Shown in pieces: positions 1 through 6,057 of a stretch of 10,025 bases of DNA. This DNA comes from Oligosphaeraceae bacterium (GTDB lineage Bacteria > Verrucomicrobiota > Lentisphaeria > Oligosphaerales > Oligosphaeraceae). The stretch is taken from assembly GCA_012515455.1 (NCBI GenBank), contig JAAYYJ010000053.1:1-10025 (forward strand), given 5' to 3'. Numbering within the stretch: position 1 is the first letter of the stretch; the number at the start of each line of letters is the position of its first letter. Under the pieces are notes generated by a model that searched no databases, was not told where the DNA came from, and worked only from the letters and a program-made list of their open reading frames with translations. The translations under genes were made by a program, and so were the position numbers.

Positions 1-154
1 CCGGCTGGATAGTGGCCAGGGCTGCGCCGCTGGGCTTGATATACATTACGTTCCCGATTTTGACCGAGGTGTTGCCACCGCCCAGGAACACATAGTCAGG
101 GTCTGAGCCATACAGTCGGGAGAGTTCAGCAAGTTGCAGCAAGGCAGTATTCAT
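1..154 (-). CDS. Class II aldolase family protein (rhamnulose-1-phosphate aldolase-like), 5' part only
   Basis: The first 51 codons of a minus-strand gene are visible; the rest lies beyond the left edge. The start ATG is at 154-152. The peptide begins MNTALLQLAELSRLYGSDPD and continues with GGGNTS (residues 27-32) and YIKPSGAALA (about 39-48). The pair GGGNTS...I-K-x-SG is the N-terminal phosphate-binding signature of the class II aldolase/adducin fold, and the wording around YGSDPDYV resembles rhamnulose-1-phosphate aldolases and their aldolase-dehydrogenase fusions. Such enzymes split deoxy-ketose 1-phosphates into dihydroxyacetone phosphate and lactaldehyde in the cytoplasm using a Zn ion; the metal-binding histidines would lie outside the window. 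It starts 54 bp after the FtsZ-like gene on the same strand, with no clear Shine-Dalgarno sequence. Family assignment is fairly secure; the substrate (rhamnulose, fuculose or other) is not. Confidence 0.72.
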   Translation of the reverse strand, partial: MNTALLQLAELSRLYGSDPDYVFLGGGNTSVKIGNVMYIKPSGAALATIQP

Positions 155-188
155 GGTGATGTCTGTTTTATGCTTCCGGATAATGAAT

Positions 189-205
189 CGGACCAATATT
201 GTCCG
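189..205. promoter_or_regulatory. Imperfect palindrome between ftsZ-like and aldolase genes
   Basis: CGGAC-CAATATT-GTCCG has 5-bp inverted arms around an AT-rich centre and sits in the 54-bp gap between the FtsZ-like stop and the aldolase start. There is no following T-run, so it is a poor intrinsic terminator. It could be an operator for the aldolase or chance. Only the symmetry is observed. Confidence 0.22.
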
Positions 206-208
206 AGG

Positions 209-1003
209 CTATTTGCCATCATCAATGTCAATCTTGAGACGCTGGAAAGTCGGCAGGTCGAAATTCTGCCCGTAGTAATTGCTGGGCAGCCCGCCGGTGA
301 AAATTCCCCTCGGCTGGTCGCTGAAGATAAAGGTCAGCTGGTTGGGGTCGTCTTTGCGGCCGCTTTTGGCCGGCGGACGGTTACTGAACTTGAGCTTCGC
401 GAACGGATGCAAAAAGCCCAGGCAGCTCTCGGCCAGCCAGCGCGCCGCCTGGGGATATGCCTCCTCACGGGCCTTGTGCAAAAACAGATGCCCGAACTCG
501 GCGCAGGGCAAAATCTGCACCGCCGGGGTAATTTCCCGCAACTGCCGCAGCCCAGCCTCTGCCCGGGTATATTGCGCCGGAGTATCAAAACTGTGGGGCA
601 TGGCCACCACCGCCGCACAGGCCAGAGACTTTTGCCTGGCATAGCGCAGGGTCTCCAGGGTATAACAATAGCCGGTGCGCCCGCCCAGTCCGGTCACGAC
701 CAGCAGCAGCTGGATGGTCGGGAAGTGTGCATCCAGAGCCTGATGCAGCATCTGCACTGCCACTGCGGATGCCGCCAGCGGGTCTGCGGGCTGATCCGCC
801 GCGAGGTTCTCGGGTGGCTCCGGGAGCAGCACGGTATTCAAGCCGTTGAGGAGTTTCAACGACTCGGGGTCGGAATCCAGGGCGCAAATCCGCAATCCGG
901 GCAGACTGCCCCGCTGGAAGACATAATACGCCGCCCGACCGCCGGCATTGCCCACGCCCAGGAGCAGCATATTGGTCTCGCTGATGTTTTGCATGCTGGT
1001 CAT
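209..1003 (-). CDS. Short divergent FtsZ-like (tubulin-superfamily) protein
   Basis: A 264-aa protein, against roughly 350-400 aa for usual FtsZ. The N-terminal Rossmann-like start MLLLGVGNAGGRAA (12-25) matches the FtsZ T1 region (GVGGAGGNA), followed by ALDSDPESLKLL (41-52), like AVNTDAQAL. The tubulin signature is altered: GLGGRTGYC (105-113), where FtsZ has GMGGGTGTG, so two glycines are replaced by R109 and C113. PHSFD...AEAGLRQLR (136-156) matches the FtsZ region PFSFEG...AEEGI..L. The Gly-rich T3 loop is not recognisable. After the putative core helix H7 (about 178-200) the T7 loop (NxDFAD) and the whole C-terminal activation domain are absent. The chain goes through a basic linker to RGIF...YYGQNFDLPTFQRLKID (232-260), which closely resembles the FtsZ C-terminal peptide that binds FtsA. 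ATG at 1003 is preceded by AGGA about 12 nt upstream. It follows ftsA by 49 bp on the same strand, so co-transcription is likely. I see a real FtsZ relative; whether it binds GTP or polymerises is unknown. Confidence 0.82.
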   Translation of the reverse strand: MTSMQNISETNMLLLGVGNAGGRAAYYVFQRGSLPGLRICALDSDPESLKLLNGLNTVLLPEPPENLAADQPADPLAASAVAVQMLHQALDAHFPTIQLLLVVTGLGGRTGYCYTLETLRYARQKSLACAAVVAMPHSFDTPAQYTRAEAGLRQLREITPAVQILPCAEFGHLFLHKAREEAYPQAARWLAESCLGFLHPFAKLKFSNRPPAKSGRKDDPNQLTFIFSDQPRGIFTGGLPSNYYGQNFDLPTFQRLKIDIDDGK

Positions 1004-1052
1004 AATAATTATCTTTCCTGCTGCTGTAGTCAGGTGTGCGCGCCAGCGGCAA

Positions 1053-2321
1053 TCACCAGTCGAAGACGATCTTCCAAGTCTTCTTCCACCAGTCCAAGGT
1101 CGAGTCCAGGGCCGAGACGTTGCCCTCTACTTCCCGGGAAATCTGGAGATCGCGATACCCGGCCCGCAGCAGCCCCAGCACGGTATTAAATTGGGGCAGC
1201 GGCTGAAAATCAGACCTGCCGGTGACCCGGTAGGGCTGGGCCAGAGCGACCTTGCGGTTGAAGACGGTCGCGGCCAGTTCCGTGATATGCGGAATCCGGG
1301 CCCCGCCCCCGGAGAGAAGCACCCGATTGCCCAGCCAGCTGTAGGCGCCGGCGTCATCAAGCTGCCGGCGAATCAGCTCGAAGAGCTCCCGCAAGCGTGC
1401 CTCCAGGACAATTTCCACGCTGGAGGCCGGCAGCTGGCGTTTTTTGCTGACGGAATCCTGGCCGATGGTAATCATTCTGGCGCGGTGATCTTTGCTGGCC
1501 ACGGCAGTGCAATGCAATGCTGCCAGCTGGGTCAGCAGTGCGCTGGCGGTAGTGAACGGCAGGTCGAAAGCGATGGACAGGTCATTGGCGATATGGTCGC
1601 AGCCGATGCTGACTTGTCCGAGGTAGAAATGTCCCACTGAGGTCGGCATGGCGATGGAAGTCATTCCCGCGCCGATGTCGATGACCAGGGCCAGAGCGTC
1701 ATCGGAGGCACCCGGCGGGAACACCGCCGAGCTGACCGCCAGGGGGGTATAGATCAGCGGTGCGATTGCCATCTTGCCGATGTTTTCCGAGAGCAGGCAG
1801 TAGGTGGTGTTAGCCCGGGCCAGGTCGGCCAGGAAGTACTGGGTCTCCACCTCCAGCGAGGCGGAGTACTGGCCAATCGGATTGAACAGCACCCGGCCAT
1901 CTGAAAGTCGCGACAGACGGTTCACCACCTGCGGCAGGCACACTTTCCCGGCCGGGACATCCACGGTATTGGTTTGCCGGGCCGCCTCTTCGATATCGCA
2001 CTGGCGCACCAGTCCGACATCCTCCGGGATGCCGACTCTGCCGGTGACCCGGATGGTTTCGATGAATGCACCAGACAAGGCCAGGAAGAACGGTTCCGGC
2101 AGCGGGAAGCCGGCCTCCTCTTCGACTTTTGCCAAGGCCTGTGCGACCTGCCCGGCCACGACTCTGGTATCTACGGCCTCGGCCTTGCACATTTTCAGGG
2201 TCGGCACTTCTGCGAAAGCGAGCACCGACAAGCTGTCTCCGGGCAGGAATTCCCCCAGCAAGACCTTGCATGCAGCCGTGCCGATATCCACTCCGGCATA
2301 AATTTCCCGCTGATTCTTCAC
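1053..2321 (-). CDS. ftsA: Cell division protein FtsA
   Basis: A 422-aa actin-family ATPase that tethers FtsZ filaments to the inner face of the cytoplasmic membrane and recruits later divisome proteins. Visible motifs: phosphate-1 VDIGTAACKVLLGE (11-24), the FtsA-specific 1C subdomain (about 85-165) in place of actin domain 1B, phosphate-2 VIDIGAGMTSIAM (213-225), and adenosine motif LLSGGGARIP (335-344). The last residues, LDWWKKTWKIVFDW (409-422), form the expected amphipathic membrane-targeting helix. Length is normal for FtsA. The frame opens just after a TGA at 2333-2331. I take GTG at 2321 as the start because AGGTGA lies 9 nt upstream of it; the alternative TTG at 2327 would leave only 3 nt. 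The next gene, 49 bp downstream, is the FtsZ-like protein. The upstream neighbour is an esterase rather than ftsQ or ddl, so the pair sits outside a classical dcw cluster. A promoter candidate lies 55-82 bp upstream. Confidence 0.93.
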   Translation of the reverse strand: MKNQREIYAGVDIGTAACKVLLGEFLPGDSLSVLAFAEVPTLKMCKAEAVDTRVVAGQVAQALAKVEEEAGFPLPEPFFLALSGAFIETIRVTGRVGIPEDVGLVRQCDIEEAARQTNTVDVPAGKVCLPQVVNRLSRLSDGRVLFNPIGQYSASLEVETQYFLADLARANTTYCLLSENIGKMAIAPLIYTPLAVSSAVFPPGASDDALALVIDIGAGMTSIAMPTSVGHFYLGQVSIGCDHIANDLSIAFDLPFTTASALLTQLAALHCTAVASKDHRARMITIGQDSVSKKRQLPASSVEIVLEARLRELFELIRRQLDDAGAYSWLGNRVLLSGGGARIPHITELAATVFNRKVALAQPYRVTGRSDFQPLPQFNTVLGLLRAGYRDLQISREVEGNVSALDSTLDWWKKTWKIVFDW

Positions 2322-2330
2322 TGTCAACCG

Positions 2331-2336
2331 TCACCT
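2331..2336 (-). promoter_or_regulatory. Ribosome binding site of ftsA
   Basis: AGGTGA on the minus strand, 9 nt before GTG at 2321. The spacing supports that GTG over the TTG at 2327 as the ftsA start. Confidence 0.5.
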
Positions 2337-2348
2337 GTCACGCTGCCC

Positions 2349-2358
2349 GTCCGCGGAC
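2349..2358. promoter_or_regulatory. Perfect 10-bp palindrome in the ftsA leader
   Basis: GTCCGCGGAC is perfectly self-complementary. It lies between the promoter candidate at 2376-2403 and the ftsA ribosome binding site, inside the predicted 5' untranslated region. It uses the same half-site bases (GTCCG/CGGAC) as the palindrome at 189-205, in the opposite arrangement. An operator is possible; chance in GC-rich DNA is equally so. Confidence 0.22.
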
Positions 2359-2375
2359 CTTCTGAACTTGTTAAA

Positions 2376-2403
2376 AATATACTCCGGGAACCATATTCTG
2401 CAA
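2376..2403 (-). promoter_or_regulatory. Candidate sigma70-type promoter for ftsA and ftsZ-like gene
   Basis: On the minus strand TTGCAG (2403-2398) is separated by 16 nt from TATATT (2381-2376). The -10 matches the consensus at five of six positions; the -35 matches at only three. Transcription would start near 2369, leaving a leader of about 48 nt before ftsA. This would allow the division genes to be expressed independently of the esterase upstream. Confidence 0.42.
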
Positions 2404-2425
2404 GCCTGCCGGCAGAAAGGGACAG

Positions 2426-2440
2426 AGCCCCCGGCGGGCT
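2426..2440. terminator. Hairpin after the esterase gene, possible terminator
   Basis: Arms AGCCC (2426-2430) and GGGCT (2436-2440) enclose a 5-nt loop, 2 nt beyond the esterase stop codon. A TTTT run follows on the plus strand only. Read in the esterase direction the run after the stem is mixed (CTGTCCCTTTC), so termination of the esterase transcript would be weak. Confidence 0.35.
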
Positions 2441-2442
2441 TT

Positions 2443-3141
2443 TCAGCGCAGAGCCTGAAAAGCCTCGAAGTAGCGCCGTCCCAACTCGCGGGCGCTGGCG
2501 GAGGAGAAATGCAGCTGGTCGCCTTTTGACTCCAGTCCTGCGGCGCTGACATATCCCATCCTGGGCAGCTCGGCCACCACCGCCCGGGTGGCAGCATTGA
2601 TCGGCCCGACCAGGTACTCCGGCCCCAGGAATTGCCCGAGCTCGCCGCAGATAAAAGGCAGTTCCGGCAAACCCAGCTCGGCCCGGAGTCTGAGGACCAG
2701 CGTACGCAGCTCCAGCGCATAATCCGGATTCTGCGTTTTGGCATCAGACTCTCCCTGGTGCCAGAGTATGGCCGCGAATTCTCCCTCGGCCTGGGCAGCC
2801 CGGGCCCGGCGGATGGTGTCGTCATAGGGATGTTCGCCGGCCTGAAATTCCACTCCCGGGCGCCAGGCTGAGATGGGGGACCCTCCCACGGCACAGGGGA
2901 CCAGCCCGACCGGGCAGTCGGGCTGGCTGAGCAACAGCAGCCGGCCGAAGGTCCGGCCGGGGCCGGTGCCGGCGAAAGCGCGGTCGAAATGCAAGGGCTC
3001 GGCGGCGGCCTCCCATTGCAGTGCTGCGGTAAACTTATACAGACCAGGGATTTCCAGCAGGTCTTCTGGTTCAATTGCGCCCCGACCGGCCATATTGGAC
3101 TGACCGGCCAGCAGGACCAGCATTTTCTTCTTCTGCAGCAT
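2443..3141 (-). CDS. Sialate O-acetylesterase/CE6-type SGNH carbohydrate esterase
   Basis: A 232-aa serine esterase of the SASA (DUF303) / carbohydrate esterase 6 group, which removes O-acetyl groups from sugars such as sialic acid or acetylated xylan. The SGNH blocks are in order: GQSNM with nucleophile Ser15 (13-17); CAVGGS with the oxyanion glycine (83-88); WHQGESD (127-133), the Asn/Glu-containing block typical of this group; and GDQLHF (207-212), carrying the catalytic Asp208 and His211. It begins MLQKKKMLVLLAGQSNM, so the beta strand leading to the nucleophile starts almost at residue 7. There is no signal peptide, which points to a cytoplasmic enzyme working on imported sugars. Length is at the short end for the family. 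ATG at 3141 has GGGGAAGG 7 nt upstream. It is transcribed away from recJ and towards ftsA. The family is clear; the substrate cannot be read from the sequence. Confidence 0.88.
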   Translation of the reverse strand: MLQKKKMLVLLAGQSNMAGRGAIEPEDLLEIPGLYKFTAALQWEAAAEPLHFDRAFAGTGPGRTFGRLLLLSQPDCPVGLVPCAVGGSPISAWRPGVEFQAGEHPYDDTIRRARAAQAEGEFAAILWHQGESDAKTQNPDYALELRTLVLRLRAELGLPELPFICGELGQFLGPEYLVGPINAATRAVVAELPRMGYVSAAGLESKGDQLHFSSASARELGRRYFEAFQALR

Positions 3142-3172
3142 AATGACGCCTTCCCCGCAAGCATCTGAACCA

Positions 3173-3192
3173 CCGCCGCCTTTTTCCGGCGG
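3173..3192. repeat. GC hairpin with T-rich loop upstream of the esterase
   Basis: CCGCCG (3173-3178) and CGGCGG (3187-3192) are exact inverted repeats around an 8-nt loop, CCTTTTTC. It lies 32-51 bp upstream of the esterase start and so could form in its leader transcript. No gene ends here, so a terminator role has no obvious client; a leader hairpin or chance are the options. Confidence 0.25.
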
Positions 3193-3200
3193 GCTGAAAA

Positions 3201-3337
3201 GGTTAAACCATTAATTTAGTCAACGAAGGATTTTTTGCCAAAAAAAGCGAAAAAAAACTCTTTTTGGGAGTGAAAGATTAAAAACATGGCGTATAGTTAG
3301 CTGTGTCAATAAACAAAATTAAGGATTTGAAAGGCTA
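3201..3337. promoter_or_regulatory. AT-rich promoter half of the esterase/recJ divergent gap
   Basis: This part of the gap between the two start codons is markedly AT-rich, with runs of 7 and 8 A (around 3240-3257) and 5-6 T, against a GC-rich background. It should be where both divergent genes are started. For recJ, TATAGT at 3292-3297 is a plausible -10 but no convincing -35 lies 16-18 nt upstream. For the esterase, TTGACT (3223-3218, minus strand) is a good -35, though no good -10 stands at the right distance. The A-runs could act as UP-elements or bend the helix. AAAGG, 3 nt before the recJ ATG, is a poorly spaced ribosome binding site; AAGGA lies 12 nt upstream. Confidence 0.45.
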
Positions 3338-5044
3338 ATGGAAGAACGAATCTGGGAATTTACCGAAAAAAATGACTGTCGGATCCGAGAATTGATAGAA
3401 GAAGCTGGGGTGACTCGCCCGACTGCTTTGGTATTGCTGGCTCGGGATATCAATCCGGATCAAGTGCACGATTTTCTCAACCCTGAACTGAAGAATATCG
3501 GCGATCCATATTGTTTATCGGGGACGCGGGAGGCCTCAGCCCGTCTGTGGCAGGCCATCCAAGAAGGGCACCGCATTATTATCCACGGCGACTATGACAC
3601 CGACGGCATCACCGCCTCGGCCCTGCTGGCCTGGGTCCTGCGCAAGAATGGCGGCAACGTCGGTTGTTATCTCCCTCACCGCATCGACGACGGGTACGGC
3701 TTGACCGCCGAATCCATTGCCAAGGCCTCGGCCGGTAATTGTGATCTGCTGCTGACGGTAGACTGCGGCATCACCAGCCACGAAGCTATTCTGGCCGCCC
3801 AGGACATCAACCTGGACCTGATTATCACCGACCACCACACCCCGGGCCCGGAGACCTTGAACGCCCTGGCGGTCGTCGATCCGAAGCTGCCCGGCTCGCC
3901 CCGGGAAATCCAGGAACTGGCCGGGGTCGGCGTGGCCTTCAAGGTCGCGCATGCATTCCTGAAATACGGCCGCGAAATGGGTTTTGGCGGCGAGGATACG
4001 GATTTGCGCCAATGCCTGGACCTGGTCGCCTTGGGTACTGTGGCCGACATCGTGCCGCTTCTGCACGAGAACCGCATTCTGGTCAAACACGGGTTGAGCG
4101 TGCTGGCGCAGCAGCAGCGTCCCGGCATCCATGCGCTGTGTGACATCGCCGGAGTCGGGGAGAACCTGGAGACTGCAGACATCACCTACCGCCTCGCTCC
4201 CCGGATCAATGCCACTGGCCGCATGGGTGATCCGACCGACGGCCTGAAGCTCCTGGAAGCAGACAACATGGTGGATGCCTCGGCTCTGGCCAAGGTCCTG
4301 GACTGCCGGAACAAGGAACGCCAGAGCATTGAGGAGGCAGTGGTCCAGGACGCTGAGAATCAGATTGCCCGCCGCTACAACCTCGAGTCTGCCCGTTCCA
4401 TCGTGGTCTGGAATGAAGGCTGGCATCAGGGTGTAGTCGGCATTGTCGCCTCGCGTCTGACCCGCCGCTATCATCGTCCCAGCGTGGTGCTGACCCGTGA
4501 TCCCAGCGGGCAGTATACTGGTTCTGCCCGCAGCATCCGGATGCTGAATCTGGTCAATGTGCTGGATGAATGCGCTGACACCCTGATCCGTTTCGGCGGT
4601 CATGCCATGGCGGCCGGGCTGTCACTGAACGAAGAAATGCTGGAGGTGTTCTGTCAGCAGTTCGACGTCGCGGTACAGAAGGTCCTGGGCATTGAATCGA
4701 TGAAACCGATGCTGAACGTCTGCGGCCAGGTCCTCCTGGATGAACTCGACGATGTCTTCTTCCAGGAACTGGTCATGCTGGAGCCCTTCGGGCACGGCAA
4801 CCCCGAGCCGGTGTTCCTGGCCCGGGGAATATATTGCGAACGACGCAACCTGGCCGGGCGCAACCATACCCGCGGCATCATCCGGGACGAGAACGGCGCC
4901 AGAATGCAGTTCATCGCCTTCGGCCGCCTCCCGGATGACTTCCCCCCCCAGCCCTGGGACATCGTGTTCTCACCCCATATCAACCGCTTTAACGGCACAG
5001 CCGTCCCGCAACTGCGCCTGCATGACGTTCAGACCATGAAATAA
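3338..5044 (+). CDS. recJ: Single-stranded-DNA-specific exonuclease RecJ
   Basis: A 568-aa DHH-family 5'-to-3' single-strand DNA exonuclease acting in RecF-pathway recombination, mismatch repair and fork processing. The length is normal. The DHH domain carries motif I GDYDTDG (84-90; usually GDYDADG), motif II VDCG (141-144), motif III TDHH (164-167) and motif IV VADIVP (235-240). These aspartates and histidines bind the two catalytic Mn/Mg ions. The RINATGRMGDP segment (289-299) follows. The DHHA1 domain shows GWHQGVVGIVASRL (361-374), GSARS (395-399) and GGHAMAAGLSL (420-430). A C-terminal OB-type domain includes EPFGHGNPEPVF (482-493). No key residue is missing. The ATG at 3338 gives the expected N-terminus. 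The first 40-50 codons are richer in A/T than the rest, continuing the AT-rich upstream region. The gene seems to be transcribed alone, with a terminator about 30 bp after its stop. Confidence 0.96.
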   Translation: MEERIWEFTEKNDCRIRELIEEAGVTRPTALVLLARDINPDQVHDFLNPELKNIGDPYCLSGTREASARLWQAIQEGHRIIIHGDYDTDGITASALLAWVLRKNGGNVGCYLPHRIDDGYGLTAESIAKASAGNCDLLLTVDCGITSHEAILAAQDINLDLIITDHHTPGPETLNALAVVDPKLPGSPREIQELAGVGVAFKVAHAFLKYGREMGFGGEDTDLRQCLDLVALGTVADIVPLLHENRILVKHGLSVLAQQQRPGIHALCDIAGVGENLETADITYRLAPRINATGRMGDPTDGLKLLEADNMVDASALAKVLDCRNKERQSIEEAVVQDAENQIARRYNLESARSIVVWNEGWHQGVVGIVASRLTRRYHRPSVVLTRDPSGQYTGSARSIRMLNLVNVLDECADTLIRFGGHAMAAGLSLNEEMLEVFCQQFDVAVQKVLGIESMKPMLNVCGQVLLDELDDVFFQELVMLEPFGHGNPEPVFLARGIYCERRNLAGRNHTRGIIRDENGARMQFIAFGRLPDDFPPQPWDIVFSPHINRFNGTAVPQLRLHDVQTMK

Positions 5045-5073
5045 CGCCCGCAGCAGAAAGTACAGTTTTGCCC

Positions 5074-5094
5074 CCCGGAGAGCGGGACTTTTTT
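5074..5094 (+). terminator. Intrinsic terminator after recJ
   Basis: A CCCG-GAGAG-CGGG stem-loop (5074-5086) is followed by AC and six T (5089-5094), 30 bp beyond the recJ stop. The stem is only 4 bp, so efficiency may be moderate. GCGGG and CCCGC flanking the T-run can form an alternative 5-bp stem. Confidence 0.55.
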
Positions 5095-5102
5095 GCCCGC
5101 GC

Positions 5103-5118
5103 AGGCAATTTTATGCCT
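5103..5118. repeat. Second small hairpin downstream of recJ
   Basis: AGGCA (5103-5107) pairs with TGCCT (5114-5118) across a 6-nt AT loop. A run of six T comes 10 nt later (5128-5133). It may reinforce the recJ terminator or lie in the leader of the next gene. Confidence 0.25.
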
Positions 5119-5174
5119 CGGCAGACGTTTTTTGAGATACATCCGAGCATGAATTTTGTCCAGGAGGCCACGGC

Positions 5175-5993
5175 ATGAATTTCGAGAACCCGAATCGGAC
5201 CTTTTTAGTGGTATTGCTGTTTGGGAACCTGCTTTTTTTTGTCGCGGCTATGTATAGTCACCTGGATGCCGGCAGCCTGCGTGAGCAACTGTCTGAGACA
5301 GCTGCAGCCCGGGACCAGATTCTGGTGCAGAATACAGAATTGCAGACCGAGAACAAGCGTTTGAAGACCCTGGCAGCCAGCAAACCGGCCCAGACCGCCG
5401 GCGACAACGGCACCTTAGCCAAGCTGGAGCAGCTGCTGGACATGCGGGACGCGGAGCTGGCGGAGTTGAAAAAACAGCTGGAAGGCAACCGCCCCCGCAA
5501 CCGCGAGGAGGGGCAGCGGGAACGCGGCAGCGCCCCCCGCAACCGCGAGGGCATGCAGGAGCGCATGGAGCGCCTCCGGACGGAAAATCCGCAGGAGTAC
5601 GCCCGCATCCAGAATTTCCGGGAGGACATGCAGCGCCGGAACCAGGAACGCATTGCCAACCGGGACAACTTTTTCAAGAATCTGGATGTCTCCCGGATGA
5701 CTGGCGAACAGCGCGAATTGCTGACCCGGTACCGCGACCTGCTCTCCGCCAATGACGAGCTGATGGCCGCCGGCGGCAGCACTGACCGCGACACCATGCG
5801 GGAAAACTACCAGGCCCTGCGGGACATGCGGGAATCGGTGCAAGAGCTCCTGCTGAACAATCTGGCTGAACGCAACGGCATTAGCGCTGCGACGCTGTCA
5901 GGTAGCGTCAAGGACATCCTGGAAATCACCGGCGGGGGGTTCGGCGGGGGCTTCGGCGGGGGTGACAGGCGCGGTGGCAGACCCCAACGCTGA
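5175..5993 (+). CDS. Unrecognised membrane-anchored coiled-coil protein with Gly/Arg-rich tail
   Basis: I do not recognise this 272-aa protein. A short N-terminus (MNFENPNRTF) is followed by one hydrophobic helix (about 10-27, LVVLLFGNLLFFVAAMY) without a signal-peptidase or lipobox motif, so it is likely a signal anchor with the body outside the cytoplasm. A heptad-like coiled coil follows (about 34-68 and 80-104). Next comes an Arg/Glu-rich segment in which PRNRE occurs twice (107-111, 121-125), then a second helical region (125-235) containing MTGEQRELLTRYRDLL (175-190). That stretch is faintly like the LTxxQ helices of Spy/CpxP periplasmic chaperones, but too weak to assign. The tail is GGGFGGGFGGGDRRGGRPQR (253-272). 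The ribosome binding site is excellent: AGGAGG at 5162-5167, 7 nt before ATG. The gene has terminators on both sides and so appears to be its own transcription unit. Function unknown; a periplasmic structural or chaperone-like role is a guess. Confidence 0.85.
   Translation: MNFENPNRTFLVVLLFGNLLFFVAAMYSHLDAGSLREQLSETAAARDQILVQNTELQTENKRLKTLAASKPAQTAGDNGTLAKLEQLLDMRDAELAELKKQLEGNRPRNREEGQRERGSAPRNREGMQERMERLRTENPQEYARIQNFREDMQRRNQERIANRDNFFKNLDVSRMTGEQRELLTRYRDLLSANDELMAAGGSTDRDTMRENYQALRDMRESVQELLLNNLAERNGISAATLSGSVKDILEITGGGFGGGFGGGDRRGGRPQR
5492..5550 (+). repeat. In-frame 17-bp direct repeat inside the coiled-coil gene
   Basis: CCCCCGCAACCGCGAGG occurs at 5492-5508 and again at 5534-5550. 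The 42-bp spacing is exactly 14 codons and encodes the repeated PRNRE. This suggests a small in-frame duplication that lengthened the Arg/Glu-rich linker. Confidence 0.6.
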
Positions 5994-6024
5994 TGGTTTT
6001 TTCTGCGCTTGTCGTACCTGCCTG

Positions 6025-6057
6025 AACCACGGACGAGGACCTTGCCCGTGGTTTTTT
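6025..6057 (+). terminator. Strong intrinsic terminator after the coiled-coil gene
   Basis: AACCACGG (6025-6032) pairs perfectly with CCGTGGTT (6046-6053) around a 13-nt loop. A run of six T (6052-6057) overlaps the end of the stem. It lies 32 bp past the stop of the upstream gene and 84 bp before the RNase gene, separating the two transcription units. Confidence 0.85.

Noticed and set aside
134..1189. Long plus-strand frame opposite the FtsZ-like gene and the end of ftsA
   Set aside because: The translation is low-complexity, Gln/Gly/Arg-rich and without family motifs, while the minus strand carries clear FtsZ and FtsA motifs; this is an antisense shadow.
3536..4603. 355-codon minus-strand frame inside recJ
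   Set aside because: It lies fully opposite conserved RecJ motifs and has no recognisable domain; a GC-rich antisense frame.
5931..5982. GGCGGGGG-TTC repeats as a possible repeat array or G-quadruplex element
   Set aside because: The repeats are in frame and encode the GGGF tail of the coiled-coil protein, so coding explains them; quadruplex formation cannot be judged from sequence alone.
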